Assembly: GCF_019578655.1 (NCBI RefSeq)
Contig: NC_063261.1
Span: forward strand, 23,663,126-23,727,125
Direction of reading: 5' to 3'
Length of the DNA stretch: 64,000 bases
Source: Ricinus communis
Taxonomy: Eukaryota; Streptophyta; Magnoliopsida; Malpighiales; Euphorbiaceae
Shown: piece after piece, positions 10,527 through 27,090 of the stretch
Numbering within the stretch: the first letter of the stretch is position 1
Layout of the letters: each line of letters begins with the position of its first letter
Program-made: the position numbers and the translations under genes
Notes under the pieces: generated by a model
Database searches by the model: none
The model's input: the letters and a program-made list of their open reading frames with translations, nothing else
Told to the model about the DNA's origin: nothing

Positions 10527-13480
10527 AATTAATTTATTTTCAGACTTGAATTTATATTACCATTTTGAGCCTTTCTATACCAACAACTCGTATGCAAGCC
10601 ACTCCTATTTATAAAAGCCCATCCAAAGCCGAAAAGGAAATTGAGGGTGCAAATGGACGTTATTTTATAAGATAAAATAAGATATTACTTCTCGAATTTC
10701 ACAATGTCTAAATCATGCAACTACGCCATTTGACATTTGCACCGCCGTTTCGAGACTTCCTAAGAAAACACTCGCAACACCAATTCATTAGCAAGAATTC
10801 TTTTGGTACGAGGTAGTTTAATAAGCTTAAATTGAAAAAAATGTTTAAAATATTTTAGCTAATGTATGGATACGGTTACCGTTACCGGTAGCATTCAAAT
10901 AATGTCTTTTGATTTTACCTGCTTTAGCCTGTGCTTTATAAATTGCTTCGGCATAAAATAAGAAACGGTCTCTCTAATGCATAAATGGTTGAGAGTTCAT
11001 ATTCTTATCATCTTTGATAAAATCAAGTACCCCGTTTAGAATTTAACAATATTCTTTTTAGTATGAATTCATCATATTATTATCATCCAATCCAATTGAG
11101 TAAAATTTTAATAGATATATACAAATTAAATATAAGTTATTTATCGTTGTCGCCGCGTCTATCTCTTTTATGAAAAGATACATGCAAACTTAATTTGATC
11201 ACAAACATACAATTCCTAAGAACCCAACATCAATGGTTCAATTGGTTGGTGGCATTTCTTCGATGGATGAAATAAAGATGGAGGAGCAGTCTGGTGCATG
11301 GCAGAGAACATTGAGAGTCATGATTTAGAACATATCCTTTTAATATGGTACCCATGTGAGATGAGCAAAGCCCATATATAATGAGGAATAAAGTGATTTT
11401 CTTTTCTACCTTTGAAATCAATACTCTATAAGAAGAAAGGATGATGATAACAATCATGTCAAATCTTCAAACAAAAATAAATTAATAATAAAGTTGGTGC
11501 TCATATGAAATACAGGAGCATAGTTAGCCACTTTCTGCGGTAGATATCCAAATTCCGGTTGAAAGGACATTTGATATTTTCTATTAAGGCATACTCACCA
11601 ATACCACCATTTTTTTTCTTTTTATCAAACTTTATGGTTATTTTTGTACTTTTCTTTAATAGTTAGCTTAGTGAAGTTTAAATTTTAGTTTATATTTCTA
11701 ATATGATTAAATTTTATTATCGAATTAAGCATTTTTTAAAATTACATGTATATTTTGTTAGTCGATAACTAAATATAAGTTAGTTGAAGTTTAATTATTG
11801 AAAAATAAAATTATAAATACTCTTATTAACCTTTGAAAGAATAAATGGGAAAGTGAAAAGGGTGTATGTTATTAAGGAGTAAGTAAATTTCTAGAGGAAG
11901 AAGTAGGAAGCATATAAGGTAGAGATATTGTGCCCACTTAATTCATTGGATCAAAGATATAATGTTTGCTCAAACAATAGTTATTATTATTATAAAATAT
12001 TCATCTATGGAAATATATTCCTTTTCTTTTATATATAGCCGTCGTACATGGACAATTATTGTGGGAATATTAATGGTAGACCTTACCACCATACGTTTTT
12101 TTTTTTTTTGTATATTTTTCTTCACCTTTATTGTATGCCAAGCTTGCTTTATTTCTTAATACACTATTTTGATGATCTCTTAATTATTGATTGTCACTAA
12201 TTAAAAAAATAAGTATAAAAAGATGATCATATGTTTTATCATTTTGCATGTAATTTATATCGGATAAAGAGGTATTTGGTTACAAATTGTAATAAAAAAA
12301 TCACTGTTAAATTTTTTTGATTTATAACGATTCAACCAATTTCACTCTGATTAACTATCATTATCTTATTATTTATTTTTAAAAACATGATAAGTTTGGA
12401 GCTTATTAACTCATGACTCTATTATTTAAATGTTGAATCGTGGTTTAAGAAGTTATTGATCTGAAGATATCGGTTTAACGGTCAAACAATGGCGTTTTGA
12501 GCTGTTAAGGTCTAACTCATATTATTAAATATAATAATGATGGTTGATCAGAGCGAAAATAATTAAATTCTTACTAATCTACGATTTATAATAGTGAACT
12601 ACTTTTTTTGTCACAATTTTTAACTACATATTTTTTGTATAAAAAATACCACATATTAAAAATTGTCAAATAATAAAATCACATTGTATTTTATTGTACT
12701 TATCCTTTAATTAAATCGCATAGTGAAAAAAAAAAATTCACATTCGTTACAGAAATAAGAACTCACCCAATATAAAGGAAGAAACTTAAATTTACCACTT
12801 TTCTTTCATTGATAAATCACCTGGCTAGATGGATGAACACTTAACACAATGATCCTTAAAGATACTATATATAGAGAGAGGTGGATTTTCTGAATCCATT
12901 CCAATACTTAAATCAGAAATTTAGAGAACGAATAAAAAAATGTAAGATACCAATGATGGAGGCAAAGCCCCCTTATACAGCAACTTGGCTGGTCCATTTC
13001 CGCATAAAAATAAGATTTTTCCCCTTCCTTGCAGGATGTGAATCTCTTAACTAAACTCTACTTCATATCATGTTTACATTTATCCTGTATTTTTTGGATT
13101 TTTACAGGTTCTTATTCAAGTATGACAAGGACTAGAAGAGCTGCCACTCAAGCATATTGTTCGGACTGCCTCTTCAACTTAAAAATTCCTATCCAAATGT
13201 AGTTTGGATGATCAACTGTCATTAATCCGAATTGCTCGGATTTTCTCGCCCTATTCAAATTAGTATATCAACTTACGAATTTTATATATAGTTATCAAAA
13301 ACCAAATACTTTTATTACTCGCATGTAATAATTCATAGTAATTTCCTTTGCTTACGCATAATACAAAGTTTATTATAATCTCAATTTTGTTAAAACCAAA
13401 TCATTTGATTGTACTAGAGAATTTAAAGAAAAATGACAACCATGGAGTTTAGCCAACCTAAGAACTACACTAGCCATTAC
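10527..13480. other. AT-rich intergenic stretch, no gene seen
   Basis: No supported gene. Short frames such as 11230-11457 (-) and 11962-12159 (+) lack family resemblance and are low-complexity. A clustered TATATATAGAGAGAG stretch sits near 12870, without an associated gene. Confidence 0.45.
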
Positions 13481-13499
13481 CAAATATAATAAACTGATC

Positions 13500-14850
13500 A
13501 GTCCAAATTATGTTAGATATTTAAGGGTATTTTAAAGTTTTAATGATATATTTCTATATATAATATGGTGAAACTATATGCTTTTACCTCACTTAAACTT
13601 AATTGTCTATTTTCAGAAATATTAGTAAAAATAGAAAAATATGGAGCTAAAAGAAGCTTAATGGGACATGTTCGTATCAAGGCCCAAGATTAAGACGCAT
13701 GGACTGCTAATTACAAGGCCCAAGATTAATTTTAGTCATTTTATATAATTATTAGGATTTATATTAAGAGTTATTTATGTGATAGTATTTGGTGGAGATT
13801 AAGATACTTTAAATCTTATCTATTAGATAGACTAATATTAGTATACTTATCTCTAGAGAGATTTATTTAGAGGATGATTCTTCTCTATATATATCTCTAC
13901 AAAAACCTAAAAAAAAGAAAAAAGGAAAAAAGAAGAAGGAAGAAGGAAGGAAGAAAGAAAAAAGAGAATTTTCTCCAACCTGCTCTCTACATCTGCCATC
14001 ATTATTTTTTCCATAATTCTTTACAGTTCTTCATAAACATTTAGTTTTAGTTTTCATTACTCTTTTTAGGATCTAAGTAGCTTTTCAAGAAGTGGAGACT
14101 GAAAACTAATATTCTTTCTACTTGAAGAAATTCTGGATCTAAAGAAAGCTTTTTACTTTTTTATGTCTTTCTATTTAATACTATGATCATTGGGTTAAAT
14201 ATGTTAGGCTAGTTTTCATAAGTGTTTAGTTTATTCTTTTTACTTTTGTATGAACTTTGTTATTTATTTATTTAATGAATGATTTCTTTACCTTTATATC
14301 TTTATTAGTTTTAGTTATTATTGTTGGTTAACCATCATATTAATTTAACAATAGTAATTGTTATGAAAATCTTTAGGTTTAAAAATATTAGAAATATTAT
14401 CTTTAGTTTAATCTATGTTGGTATAAGAAACCTAAGTTGCATTATTGGCTTGAGTGACTTAGGAAAAAAAACACATTACCATCTCATTCATTAAATATAG
14501 TCTTAAAATAAGATAAGGAGATTACTAAGTAAATGGCTAGACTAAATACTGTTTTTAGCATATAGTTTTAGATCATAAGCATTTGCATTTGTATTGCATA
14601 TTTATTTATTGTTTAAGTTACTTTACTTTATGAATATTTTCCTTTCAACATACTGATTTAGAATGTTTAAATTTACTTTTATTGTTTTGTGTTGATAATT
14701 AGTTTTATAGTAAGTGGCATCATAGTTCCTTGAGAGAGATCGACCTCGTGGTGAATTTACTATTATTATAGAAACAATTAGTGTATTTGCGAGTAATGAA
14801 AAAGATACGGCATAAACCTAAAAGGCTAATCCAAATTTCATCGAAATCAA
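13500..14850 (+). mobile_element. Probable LTR-retrotransposon-derived remnant (non-coding)
   Basis: No coding sequence is present, but the layout resembles an LTR plus leader. There is a TATA-like region at about 13890 followed by a purine-rich stretch to 13965. A long T-rich tract follows, then near 14735-14800 a sequence reading GAGAGAGATCGACCTCGTGG and onward to a TGTATTTGCGAGTAATG-type end. From memory, that style of ending precedes the primer site in many plant Ty3/gypsy or LARD elements. The phrase AAGGCCCAAGATTAA occurs twice (13679 and 13715). Borders are approximate and no second LTR was found. Confidence 0.3.
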
Positions 14851-16670
14851 GTGAAGCAATAATTATTTTGTTGTGAGCATTTGAAATGTGATCTCATAAT
14901 TGTTTTCAAGTACAACATTTTGACTAAAAAATAGGAATCTGCCGAGTCAGCCACTCACAATAAAAGCAAAATGTTATACTGATGCTGGCCAGAAAGCAAA
15001 GCAACGAGCTCTATAATTATGGCGCAATGGGGGCGGAAATTGACTTAAAAGGCATTTTCACAGTTTTTGTCCGACCCATTTTTAATAATTTTTAGACTTA
15101 ACTTAGTGAAATTACTCGTATTTCTACCTATTATTATTTTAATTATAAATATTTTTAATTTAAAAGTTTCAATCTAACTTTTTAGTCAAAAATATTTAAA
15201 AATTATATTATTATTTTATTAAAAATATAACATATCAATTAAAATATTAATATAATTTACTCAAATAAAAAAATAAATTTTCAAAACACAAAACTTACAA
15301 ATTAATATGACACTTATATGATAATAAAAGTACAAATATCAGGATTTTTTTTTTTATTTGTTAAAACTTATAGGCATTTTTTGGATTGAGGTTTTAACAG
15401 TCATAGATTTATTAAATTTATTAAAATAATAACTTGTTTATTATATACATATAATTAATAAAATATAAAGACAAATTGAAAATTAAATAATTGGATAGAA
15501 TTCCTTATACATTAAAATGAGGAATTTGAAAAAGGTGGGTTTTGTAGAGTTCATTATTTTTAATGGATTTTCATAAATAATGAATTTAAAAAAATTCATT
15601 AGATTTTGTCCATTTTTTCATATTTAAATGAAGGATTCTATCAAAGTTGTACAAAATCTAACATCCAAATCCCTCAAACCAAACTTTGATGCGACGTTTG
15701 TTACTTTTTTAGTCAAATTCTTTTATATAAGCTTTAAGCTGGCATCTTGACTAGATTTTGACAAATTCTATTAAGTATATTATTTTCAAATATTTAGATT
15801 TTTTTTTTACTCTATTTTAACTATGGTTAAATTGGAATTATATTAAATTTTTCTATATATATATAAAATATAGATTAATTATTAAAGAAATTTTAAAATG
15901 ATATATTTTTTTAATATACTTTTCGTTGTATTCATTATTTAAAATTAATAACAGAGTTTTGATATTATCGTTCTTGTAAAGTTTTCAATATTACTTACCA
16001 ATAAATTTTCTAAATTTTTATTAGTATCATATTTTACTTAAAAAAACCGTAAGTAATCTAAATTTTCATATTCATTTTAGAATTTTTTTAATATCATATG
16101 ACTATATGACATCATATAAACTTTTAAAGATAGTATTATTAAATATTAAATTACTTAGTTACATATAATATATAATTATCGATCAATTCAATACATTATT
16201 TTTATTTATTAAATTTTTTATTTATTTTTAAAATTTAATCAGTAATATATATAATTATAAAATTTATTTATATATTTTGATTATATAAATAATTAAAAAT
16301 TATATATAAATCTATAGATAATTAAATTAGTAAAAAAAATAAAGTTGATAAATTATTTAAAATAATATTGCTTAATTATCTATAATTAAAAAATAAATTT
16401 TCTAATAATAGAGTACTGTGATGATAATCCTTCATTTTAACCAAAACTTTTTTTTCTTTTCCTAGTTGAATTGGTTTGGTTTCTAAGTTTGGTACTTATA
16501 GTGTCTTTTCTAAGTGTTGTTTAATTAAATCATATACAAATACTTTTTTTTAAAATAAGAAATTCAACTTTGGCTCCATATATGCACATGAACCCCTGAT
16601 TTTGAGAGAGAGAAAAGGAAAAGAACATAAGAAAGTCCCAAACAGAACTTAAAATTCCCTTTGGCATTCT
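14851..16670. other. Very AT-rich intergenic stretch
   Basis: Long A/T-rich DNA with no gene. The UBC promoter begins at its right end. Confidence 0.5.
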
Positions 16671-16677
16671 CTTTCTC

Positions 16678-16685
16678 TATAAATA
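16678..16685 (+). promoter_or_regulatory. TATA box of the UBC gene
   Basis: TATAAATA lies 139 bp before the ATG at 16817. A CT-rich leader (about 16740-16790), typical of plant 5' UTRs, lies between them. Confidence 0.6.
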
Positions 16686-16816
16686 CCAAAACAAATTTGT
16701 TTTCTATTATATTATACAATAAAGTCTAATACAACACAGTCTCTTCTAATAAGCTTTCCCTCCCTTCTCTTGCGGTCTCTCTCTTTGTATAATCAGTAGC
16801 TAAAGCTAATCAATTA

Positions 16817-19800
16817 ATGGCCTCTTCTCAAGCCAGTCTCCTCCTACAAAAGCAGCTCAGAGGTCAACAAAACCCACGAAATTTCTGTTTTCTTGTTTTT
16901 TGGCTTCTTTTTTCAATTGGGTTTTTGCTTCTTTTACCAAAGTTTTGATCTTTATTCATTAAAGGATTGTTTTTTAAATGATTCTTGCAGATCTCTGTAA
17001 AAACCCAGTTGATGGATTCTCTGCTGGTTTGGTCGATGAGAACAATGTGTTTGAATGGAGTGTTTCAATTATGGGACCCCCTGATACCTTATAGTAAGCA
17101 CTCTTAAGTTGTTCTTATTTCTTTTTAATTCTTTATATGAATTTAAAGATTTGATCTTTTCTCAATTTTGTAACTGTTGTTTGTTAGATTCTCTGATTTT
17201 GATGCTGGTTTCTAGTCTCTTTCGGATGTATGTGAGTTTGTGCTTTGTTGTTTTTTGTTTTATTATTGAATTTTAATGTGGCTGATTGATTTTCTTTCAA
17301 GGTTTATGGGGTTTTATTTTTATGTGATTAGATTCAAGTTACGGTGGTTTTGGGGGTAACTATTGTTAAAAGTTTCAATCTTTTCGTTAAGATTCTTTCT
17401 GATGATCATTGATAACGTAAGGCTGACGGAACCGCACTTGTCTGTTTACGAGAATGTATAGAACACATCCGAGCTTCAAGAGATGTAGTCCAGCATGTTA
17501 TATATGGATAACTACATTCAGATCTTGATGGTCTCCAAATTGGTTGCCTAATATGTTTATTATGAAGGGTGAGGTCACATTGTTTACTGACAATCAACTC
17601 CCTTGTTGCAGCGAAGGGGGGTTCTTTAATGCCATCATGACCTTCCCGCAGAACTATCCCAACAGTCCTCCTACTGTGAGGTTCACTTCAGAGTTATGGC
17701 ATCCTAATGGTGAGCACTTTGGCTTTTAACAGTTCCTATTCAAATTGCATTTATATTTGTAGTATGTGCTTCTGCATCCATGCATTACTTGTAAGAGTTT
17801 GTATTTGAGATTGGAAAATTTCTAAAGGCTGCCATCTTTGAACAGTTTATGCAGATGGAAAGGTTTGTATATCAATTCTCCATCCACCTGGTGACGACCC
17901 AAATGGTTATGAGCTGGCAACTGAGCGTTGGAGCCCGGTCCATACTGTATGTGTGCTATTATCTTTGTTATTTCCTGTATATATCATGTTTATTTTTCTA
18001 TTGCGATAAATCCCTTGTCATTTTTTTCGCTCTGCTTCTGTTTTTGCCTATTAACTACAGGGTTAAATATTTATACATGAGTGTTTGTGCTCTTTGTTTG
18101 TACATGTTTGTGCTCACTGTGAATGTGAAAAAGCCACATGGTAAATATGGTGTTTTGCTCTCATGGTATATGTGAAACATGTTATTTTCCACTCCGATGC
18201 AACATCTAACCATTGGTAAGCTGGAACTATTTTGAGAAGCCGTCTTGTTTTGAATCATTGCTTCACTGTGAGGATGTGTGCCAGAAGAGATGCATATGGT
18301 AACTCTTTGCATTTGCACATATTTTAATCAACTTTCTGGCATGAACATCTGATGGCTGTTCTGATTGGCAGTGCATCTTGATGATGGGCAACTGTAAGGA
18401 CAGACACTTGAAATGGCTGCAGGACTTAACTGCACCAGCTGTAAGGGTTTGATTGTAACCCAGATTGAGATGCTTTTTTCTGAGCCCTAGCACAATAGTT
18501 TACAAGAGACTGCTTGGGTTGGGGATGCTTACTATCATATAGCTCTTGGATGTGTGGAAAACTAAAGCAGCCAATATGTGAAGGAAGTCAAAAATTGCAG
18601 TCCCATGTTGATATGGTAAATGAAAGTGAATTTTATAACTCAGTGACCTTTATTTCCTTAGCTGAAGGGAGAAGCCAATGAAAGTGAGGATATCAGAAAA
18701 GAACTTTTAGAAACAGCATGGGGAGGATAGTCAGAATGTTGTAATACATGTGGTAATTGTTGATTTTAAGAACACTGTTGACAACATGAACCTTTTCAGG
18801 TGCAAAAATAAATAATTTGATGGTGTATATTTTCCTGAAAAGTGCATTCAACATCACAACCAAAGGATGGCTACAAAAAAGATTCTCAAGTAGTAGTGAA
18901 ATGAAGGAACTATTGGAAAACTCAAATGACTGGCAGAAGAAATATGCTTTTGTCATGTTTGCATGCGAGAGGAATTTAGAGAAGGATTGCAATTTTCATA
19001 ATCATGCATTAGACATATATTGAGTGTATTGTTTTATTTTGTTGATGCATGTGTTTGACCTGAATACAACTCCTTACTGGACAAAGCTTCTCATTTTTAT
19101 TTTTCTTGTCTGAATCATCAGACATGTTTTATTTAAATATTTGGATAATTCTATTTTTGCCTTTTTCTGTGTAATTTATTTTGACTTGTTGCTATGCACT
19201 CTCTTGTTACTGATAATATTTAACTTTACGATTGCATTTTGCAGGTTGAAAGCATTGTTTTGAGCATCATATCAATGCTTTCTAGTCCTAACGATGAGTC
19301 TCCTGCCAATGTTGACGCTGCGGTATGTCTAGTATATCATTTATTTTGGTTAAATATCCTACTTCCCAATTCTTTTGGGGCTTGCTCTTTTTCTAGGAAG
19401 TGACGGGTCAATTTGAAACTCTATGACTTCAGAAGATGTCTTTAATTCTTTAAATACTTTAGGATCTAACTGGATTATTGACAATATGGAGTACATAGAT
19501 CTTAAGCTTATAATTTAGGTTACAACACTATTTAGATTCAACTGAATGGTATTGGATCTTTTAGTAGTAAAATGAACATTGGTACAGTATTATTGTTGTT
19601 GTCTCCTGCCATTGCTAACCAACTGCTGCTGAACCTCCAATGTTTTTGAATCACGGTCCACCATTGGTCTGACCATCATCCCGGCCAATGAACGAGCACT
19701 ATCATTGTTGCGACTGGCTAACTTCTACGACTGCCACTACCATTTAACCATCACCATTAATATTTCACCACCAACAGGGTGAACCATCATTGCACTGCCT

Positions 19801-20142
19801 TGGCAACAACACCTAAATGAGTTGATAACTTGCAAATTCTAGAGGGACATACTTTTGAAGAATTCTCAGAATAGGGTTGCATTTTGTTCATGTTCCAATC
19901 AATTTCTTATCTTTGCCATGTTACAGTAGCTTTTTCTGCATCTTTTTTATGTCCCATCGCGTTGCATGTTTGCACGTATCAGTGTTGTTTATTTTACAAA
20001 AGAACAATTAATCTCTTACATTCTTCTGCCCAATTTTAACATCTTCTGGATTGTATGTCTATAGAAACAATGGAGAGACAGTAAGGAGGAGTTCAGGAAG
20101 AGAGTGGGTCGATGTGTGAGAAAATCACAAGAAATGTTGTGA
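16817..20142 (+). CDS. UBC14: Ubiquitin-conjugating enzyme E2, UBC7/13/14 (UBE2G2) class
   Basis: E2 enzyme that carries ubiquitin on a cysteine; this class works in ER-associated degradation (family knowledge). Six exons: 16817-16862, 16991-17093, 17612-17709, 17846-17946, 19245-19322 and 20065-20142. All have GT-AG introns and they join to 167 residues. Visible landmarks are the P-x-x-P region around [10 protein letters not shown], the HPN motif at residues 80-82 and the active-site Cys90 in GKVCISILH. The acidic insert after the cysteine ([12 protein letters not shown] onward) is diagnostic of the G2/UBC7 class. The N-terminus [14 protein letters not shown] matches the plant family. Length is normal and no disruptions are seen. 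The particular Arabidopsis paralogue (UBC7, 13 or 14) cannot be fixed because they are lineage-specific copies; neighbours fit all three. Confidence 0.95.
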
Positions 20143-20399
20143 TCCAACATAATACACTTGCTGCATGCTACTGAAATCTTTAATCAAGAGAAGGGAATGG
20201 AGGACATCAAAACATATAGTGAACCTTGTAACATTCTATATAATTTTCGTTATTTATCCTTTTTGTGCATCTTTTGAGTGATAATTATTAGTATGAACTT
20301 GAATTGCTTTCTCCAAATCTCAGAAGTTTTATTTTCTTTAAATGAATTGCAATAATAGTATTCTTCTTCAGTTCATCTTTTCTTAACTAAAGACACACA

Positions 20400-22799
<2,400 letters not shown>

Positions 22800-22862
<63 letters not shown>
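22800..22862. repeat. (AT)n microsatellite
   Basis: About 31 uninterrupted AT units. Confidence 0.97.
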
Positions 22863-22865
<3 letters not shown>

Positions 22866-25800
22866 CTCTTGAGTATTTGATTATTTAATTGAAAACTAAG
22901 ATGGATACAATAGTAATTTAACATTTGTGAGTATGATTAGAGATGTAATTAAGCTGAGCTGATCTCTTATCAGCTTGGGTTGGTACATTTATTATTCAAC
23001 CTTCGTTTTATATTACAAAACTTAATTTAAATGAGCTTAATCAAGTTTATATATTATAAATTAAATTTTTTAAATAAAAATTCAATATATTAATTGATAT
23101 TTGTGATTTTATTTTAATAACTAAATTTAAATGAATGTTTTTATATTTATAATAAGTAAAAATAAAAAAATTACAAGTAAGAATATTAAAATATTAGCAT
23201 TATATTTTACGAGCCGATTTAGGAGCTAATCAATCAAAATAGCTTGGCTAATTAAAATAAGAAGAATCGAAACCAAATTTCAAACAGCTGAGGAGAAGTG
23301 TGATTGATTGATTCATTTATGAGAAACATGTCTCAATCAATCATGGCCACAATTAGGTCAAATTTACTTAATCTTGTGTTAGGAAAGTCCTACCATCCCA
23401 GCTGGAGTATGATTTTGCGTATTTTTTTTGTTGAATGACTACTGCCTTACAAAAACATGATTGACAACAGGTGAAAATTTGCACCAAATCATCTGCTATG
23501 GAAAATCAACTCCAACTCACAATCCCCACCCCAAAGATCAGTGCATTATCCTCCTTGAGTCACAGGGACATTTTATAATCAATTTTGATGCGGCTAGACA
23601 GTAACGGATTGCTAGAGGGCAGTTCTGGTCGTACCTTACCCAGCCTTTCCTCTCCTTTTAACATTTTTCTTGATATTAATATTTCTAAAAGATAATATAG
23701 AACGCACTGAACAGAATTTTTTAAATGATAAAATATTTTTTAAAAAATTTTAACACAGCTGAATATTATAATTGAAACTCGAGATTTTAGCTCATGATAT
23801 ATTATTTTTTTCATGTAAAAAGGATGAAGATACCTTGATGGCTGTCTAAATTTGCTGGCAAGGAAACACCCATCAGTCATGACAATCTATGCGGACATTT
23901 TCGACATGGTCGTTTCTGCCTACGACTATGTCTCTTTCTTTCTTTCTTTCTTTTTATGTTTCTCGTGTAAATCATTAACGTTTTTTTAGCTCGTAACCTT
24001 GCAAATGCTGTATTTTCCCCTTAAATATTATAAAAACTCGGTTATAAAAAAAAAAAAAAAAAGTGACCCAAAATGAAAAGAAACAGAAAAATAAAGTGGG
24101 GCGCCGGGCCCCTTATATAGTAAACGTTTTTCTATAGCAAAGGGAAAACTCGTGAAAAAGACAGCTTTTGAAAAAAAAAAAAACAATAGTAATCTGTAAG
24201 GAGACAAGAAGCCACTAAAAGAACATATGCCCATTACTAACCCCAGTCACAACCCCATACTGCGTGACTTAACCTCAACTCCTTTCCCACTAAATAGATT
24301 TGCTGTCTTCTTTTTTTCTCTAAAGGAAAAGATCAACAAAAGCAAGAAAAAGAAGAAGAAAAGAAACCCCTAATTTTTATTTAATAATAAAAAATAATTG
24401 TAAGTACTCTTTAAGAGTTCTTCCATTACGCATTTTTTATTTTTTTTTCTTTGAAAAAAAGTACACTTTCGTTTCTTATATAGATTAACATTTATGAAAG
24501 CATAAGTAGAATGTAAAATGACTAAAAAAAGTAATTTGTTTAGCTGTAGACACTATTTCAGTTGCTCAAAATTATTTTATAAAGCAACTCAGTCCCTAAT
24601 TTTTTTAGTTTCAAATAAAATATTCCGTAATATTGGTATTTTAACCAAATAAACTAATAGAGCATTAATAAAAAAAAAAAACAATTCGGAACAAAACATA
24701 AAATTATGTGACAAAAGTATATATTTTTAAAAAGATTAATACAAATGTAGAATAAAGTAAACCTCAAAAGAAACATTCCTGAATTATACCATAAATAAAT
24801 TTCCATACTATTCATTTTTTATTAATTTTTTTTTTTAAATTATGCTACATTTTCAGTAATTTTGTTAAAGCATTTTAATTGTCTCATGCGATGCAACAAA
24901 CCTCTATTAATTATACTTTAATGTTTGACACTTAAAATTCATAAAAAGTATATAAATTCTTTATAGGTAAAACAATTTCCCTTGGTAACTAAAAACATAG
25001 AAATTTAAATTCTATGGTTCCAATTTGTTTGGTTAAATGAGTTTAAAGTCTGAAAAGAGAGAAAATAAAATATATCTTTCCTTCTACTAATTTTTGGGCA
25101 GCTAAAGGAGGGGCTACTGAGTATAGGTTAGCCTTTTGGCTGGCAGAAAGATAGCTGTTAAAAGGTTTTCGGTGGAATGCTGAAGATGGGAGGAGACGTT
25201 AAAATCCATTCTGTGCAACTCTGTGAATGATTAAAAAAACAAAAAAAGAAGAAGAAATTAATGGGTTGATCTAATTCTTACCAACCATCAGATGGAACGA
25301 TGCTGTTTTGCAAAAATCTATGCTCATCATGAGTGGAGGTTGAAACCATCAAACATATCCCTCCTTTTGTCCTCCTCCTGTCCTGACTGTCCAGGTTGCA
25401 AATTGAAGGGAAAGGGAAAGGATTGATCATTTTGGTAATGGGTTCTTGAAGTTCAAAAGATAGAACTCAGTTTGCTCTTCCAAAAAAATTCTATCCTTTT
25501 TGTTTGGAGGCTTTTTCACAATGGTATTGCTAGTAGAAAAGTTTATGGAACATATGAGTTGCAATTCTATTGATTTCCATATCCATCTTTAATGAGATTG
25601 GCTGAGGATATTAAATACCCACTTTTTTTTTATCAAGTTTTATATTTATTTTGGCTGGTTTGTGTATTATCCTTAACCATTCATTATTCCATTTTTCTTT
25701 TTTAAGAAAAAAAAAAAAAAACTATGTTTTGGATTTAATTTGTAAAGTTTATTTATTTTGTTTAAGCAATTTTTATTTTTAAAAAGAAATGCAGACACTT

Positions 25801-26160
25801 GATGGAGGCGCGTGAGGATAACATTAGGATAAAAAGTAAAGTAAAAGAAAGAAAAAGGAGAAGTATTATTATTATTTTCTTATTTTGAAATTAGAAACCA
25901 CAAGTTATTTAAAAGAAAAAAGTAAAAATAAAAAAGAGAAAGAAAGACAAAAGTAAAGATGTCTCAAGTCTTCAAAACCCCACGGTTCCTGCTTTCCTGT
26001 CTCTCTGGTTTTTATTTTCTGTTTATTTATTTATTTATTTCTAAATCTTTTTACTCTCTGTCTCTCAAAAGCTCTTCTTCTCTACTCTAAAACCAGACAC
26101 TTTCTGTTTTATTTTTATTTTTATTTTTTTGGGTTTCTCTCCCTTTATTATTTCCTTCAC
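22863..26160. other. Intergenic stretch upstream of CASPL4C1
   Basis: No gene or RNA was recognised. The stretch contains several poly-A or poly-T runs, including A runs at about 24046-24062. The pyrimidine-rich DNA after 25990 is probably the promoter and leader of the CASPL gene. Confidence 0.45.
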
Positions 26161-26308
26161 ATTTCATTTCTCTTTCTCATGAAAATCTTGCCACTCCATC
26201 TCGTGACTCCATAATCGAGTCTTTGATTTCATTACTGTTATCACTCCGCTCCCCTCTCATGACTTCTCCACCTTCTCCCTTGTCTTTCAATCAACAACTA
26301 CTATTACT

Positions 26309-27090
26309 ATGCGCTCTCCACAGTCCCTCCGTAACGGCGAAACTCCGTCGCCGTCACCTCGCCCTCCTCGGTTCCCAACTCCTCACTTCCACTCCACTGT
26401 TTCCCTTCAGAAACTGAAACGTTTCAACTTACTTATTCTTGTTTTCCGTCTTTCTACGTTTTGCTTCTCTCTCGCCTCTTCTGTTTTCATGCTCACTAAC
26501 CCCACTTGGTACCATTTCGACGCCTTCAGGTATCAAACTATTTCTAAATTCTTAATTTTTTTTATTTTAATTTCTATTTTTCAGTTTATGACAAATATTA
26601 ATTGATTTTGTTTTAATAGATACGTTTTCGCTGCGAATGCTATCGTCGCTATATACTCTCTCTTCGAAATGGCGGCTTCCGTTTGGGAAATTTCTAGAGG
26701 CAACACTCTCTTCCCTGAAATTCTACAAGTCTGGTTCGATTTCGGTCATGATCAGGTCAATTACAATACAAGAGCCAATTTTTTTAATTTTCTGCTTTGA
26801 GGTTTGAACACACAGAGATAGAGAGAGAGATTTAATTTGTGTGTGTGTGTGTGTGTTTGTTTGTTTAGGTGTTTGCATACCTGCTATTGTCGGCGGATTC
26901 GGCGGCGACGGCGTTGGCGAAAACGTTGAAGGGCGGAGACACATGTGCGGCTAGTAACGCGTTTTGTGTGCAATCGTATATTGCTATAGCTTTGGGATTT
27001 GCTGGGTTTCTGTTTTTAGGGTTATCGTCTTTGCTTTCGGGTTTTCGGGTTGTTTGTTTTTTAATTAACGGCTCTCGGTTTTATGTTTGA
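26309..27090 (+). CDS. CASPL4C1: CASP-like membrane protein 4C1
   Basis: Four-pass membrane protein of the CASP-like (MARVEL-related, DUF588) family, whose CASP members scaffold Casparian strip domains. The role of subgroup 4C is not established. Three exons: 26309-26529, 26620-26755 and 26869-27090, joining to 192 residues. The N-terminus is a cytosolic Ser/Pro-rich tail ([13 protein letters not shown]). Hydrophobic segments lie around residues 42-62 ([20 protein letters not shown]), 75-97, 120-135 and 160-185. The C-terminus is [17 protein letters not shown] chose the ATG giving [10 protein letters not shown] because it matches the family's usual start; an upstream frame from 26223 is out of phase. 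The second intron ends in a GT-rich tract at 26838-26857. Length and splice phases are normal. The 4C1 assignment is by remembered similarity to At3g55390. Confidence 0.9.

Noticed and set aside
11221..11460. Possible microRNA precursor (ATG-rich stretch with TGGAGGAGCAGTCTGG)
   Set aside because: No known mature microRNA sequence was recognised and I could not build a convincing long hairpin.
24028..24234. Phe-rich minus-strand frame
   Set aside because: Composition is driven by poly-A/T tracts; no motif or signal was believable.
26223..26417. Upstream plus-strand frame at the CASPL gene
   Set aside because: It is out of frame with the CASPL exons, has no family match and lies over the leader and the start of exon 1.
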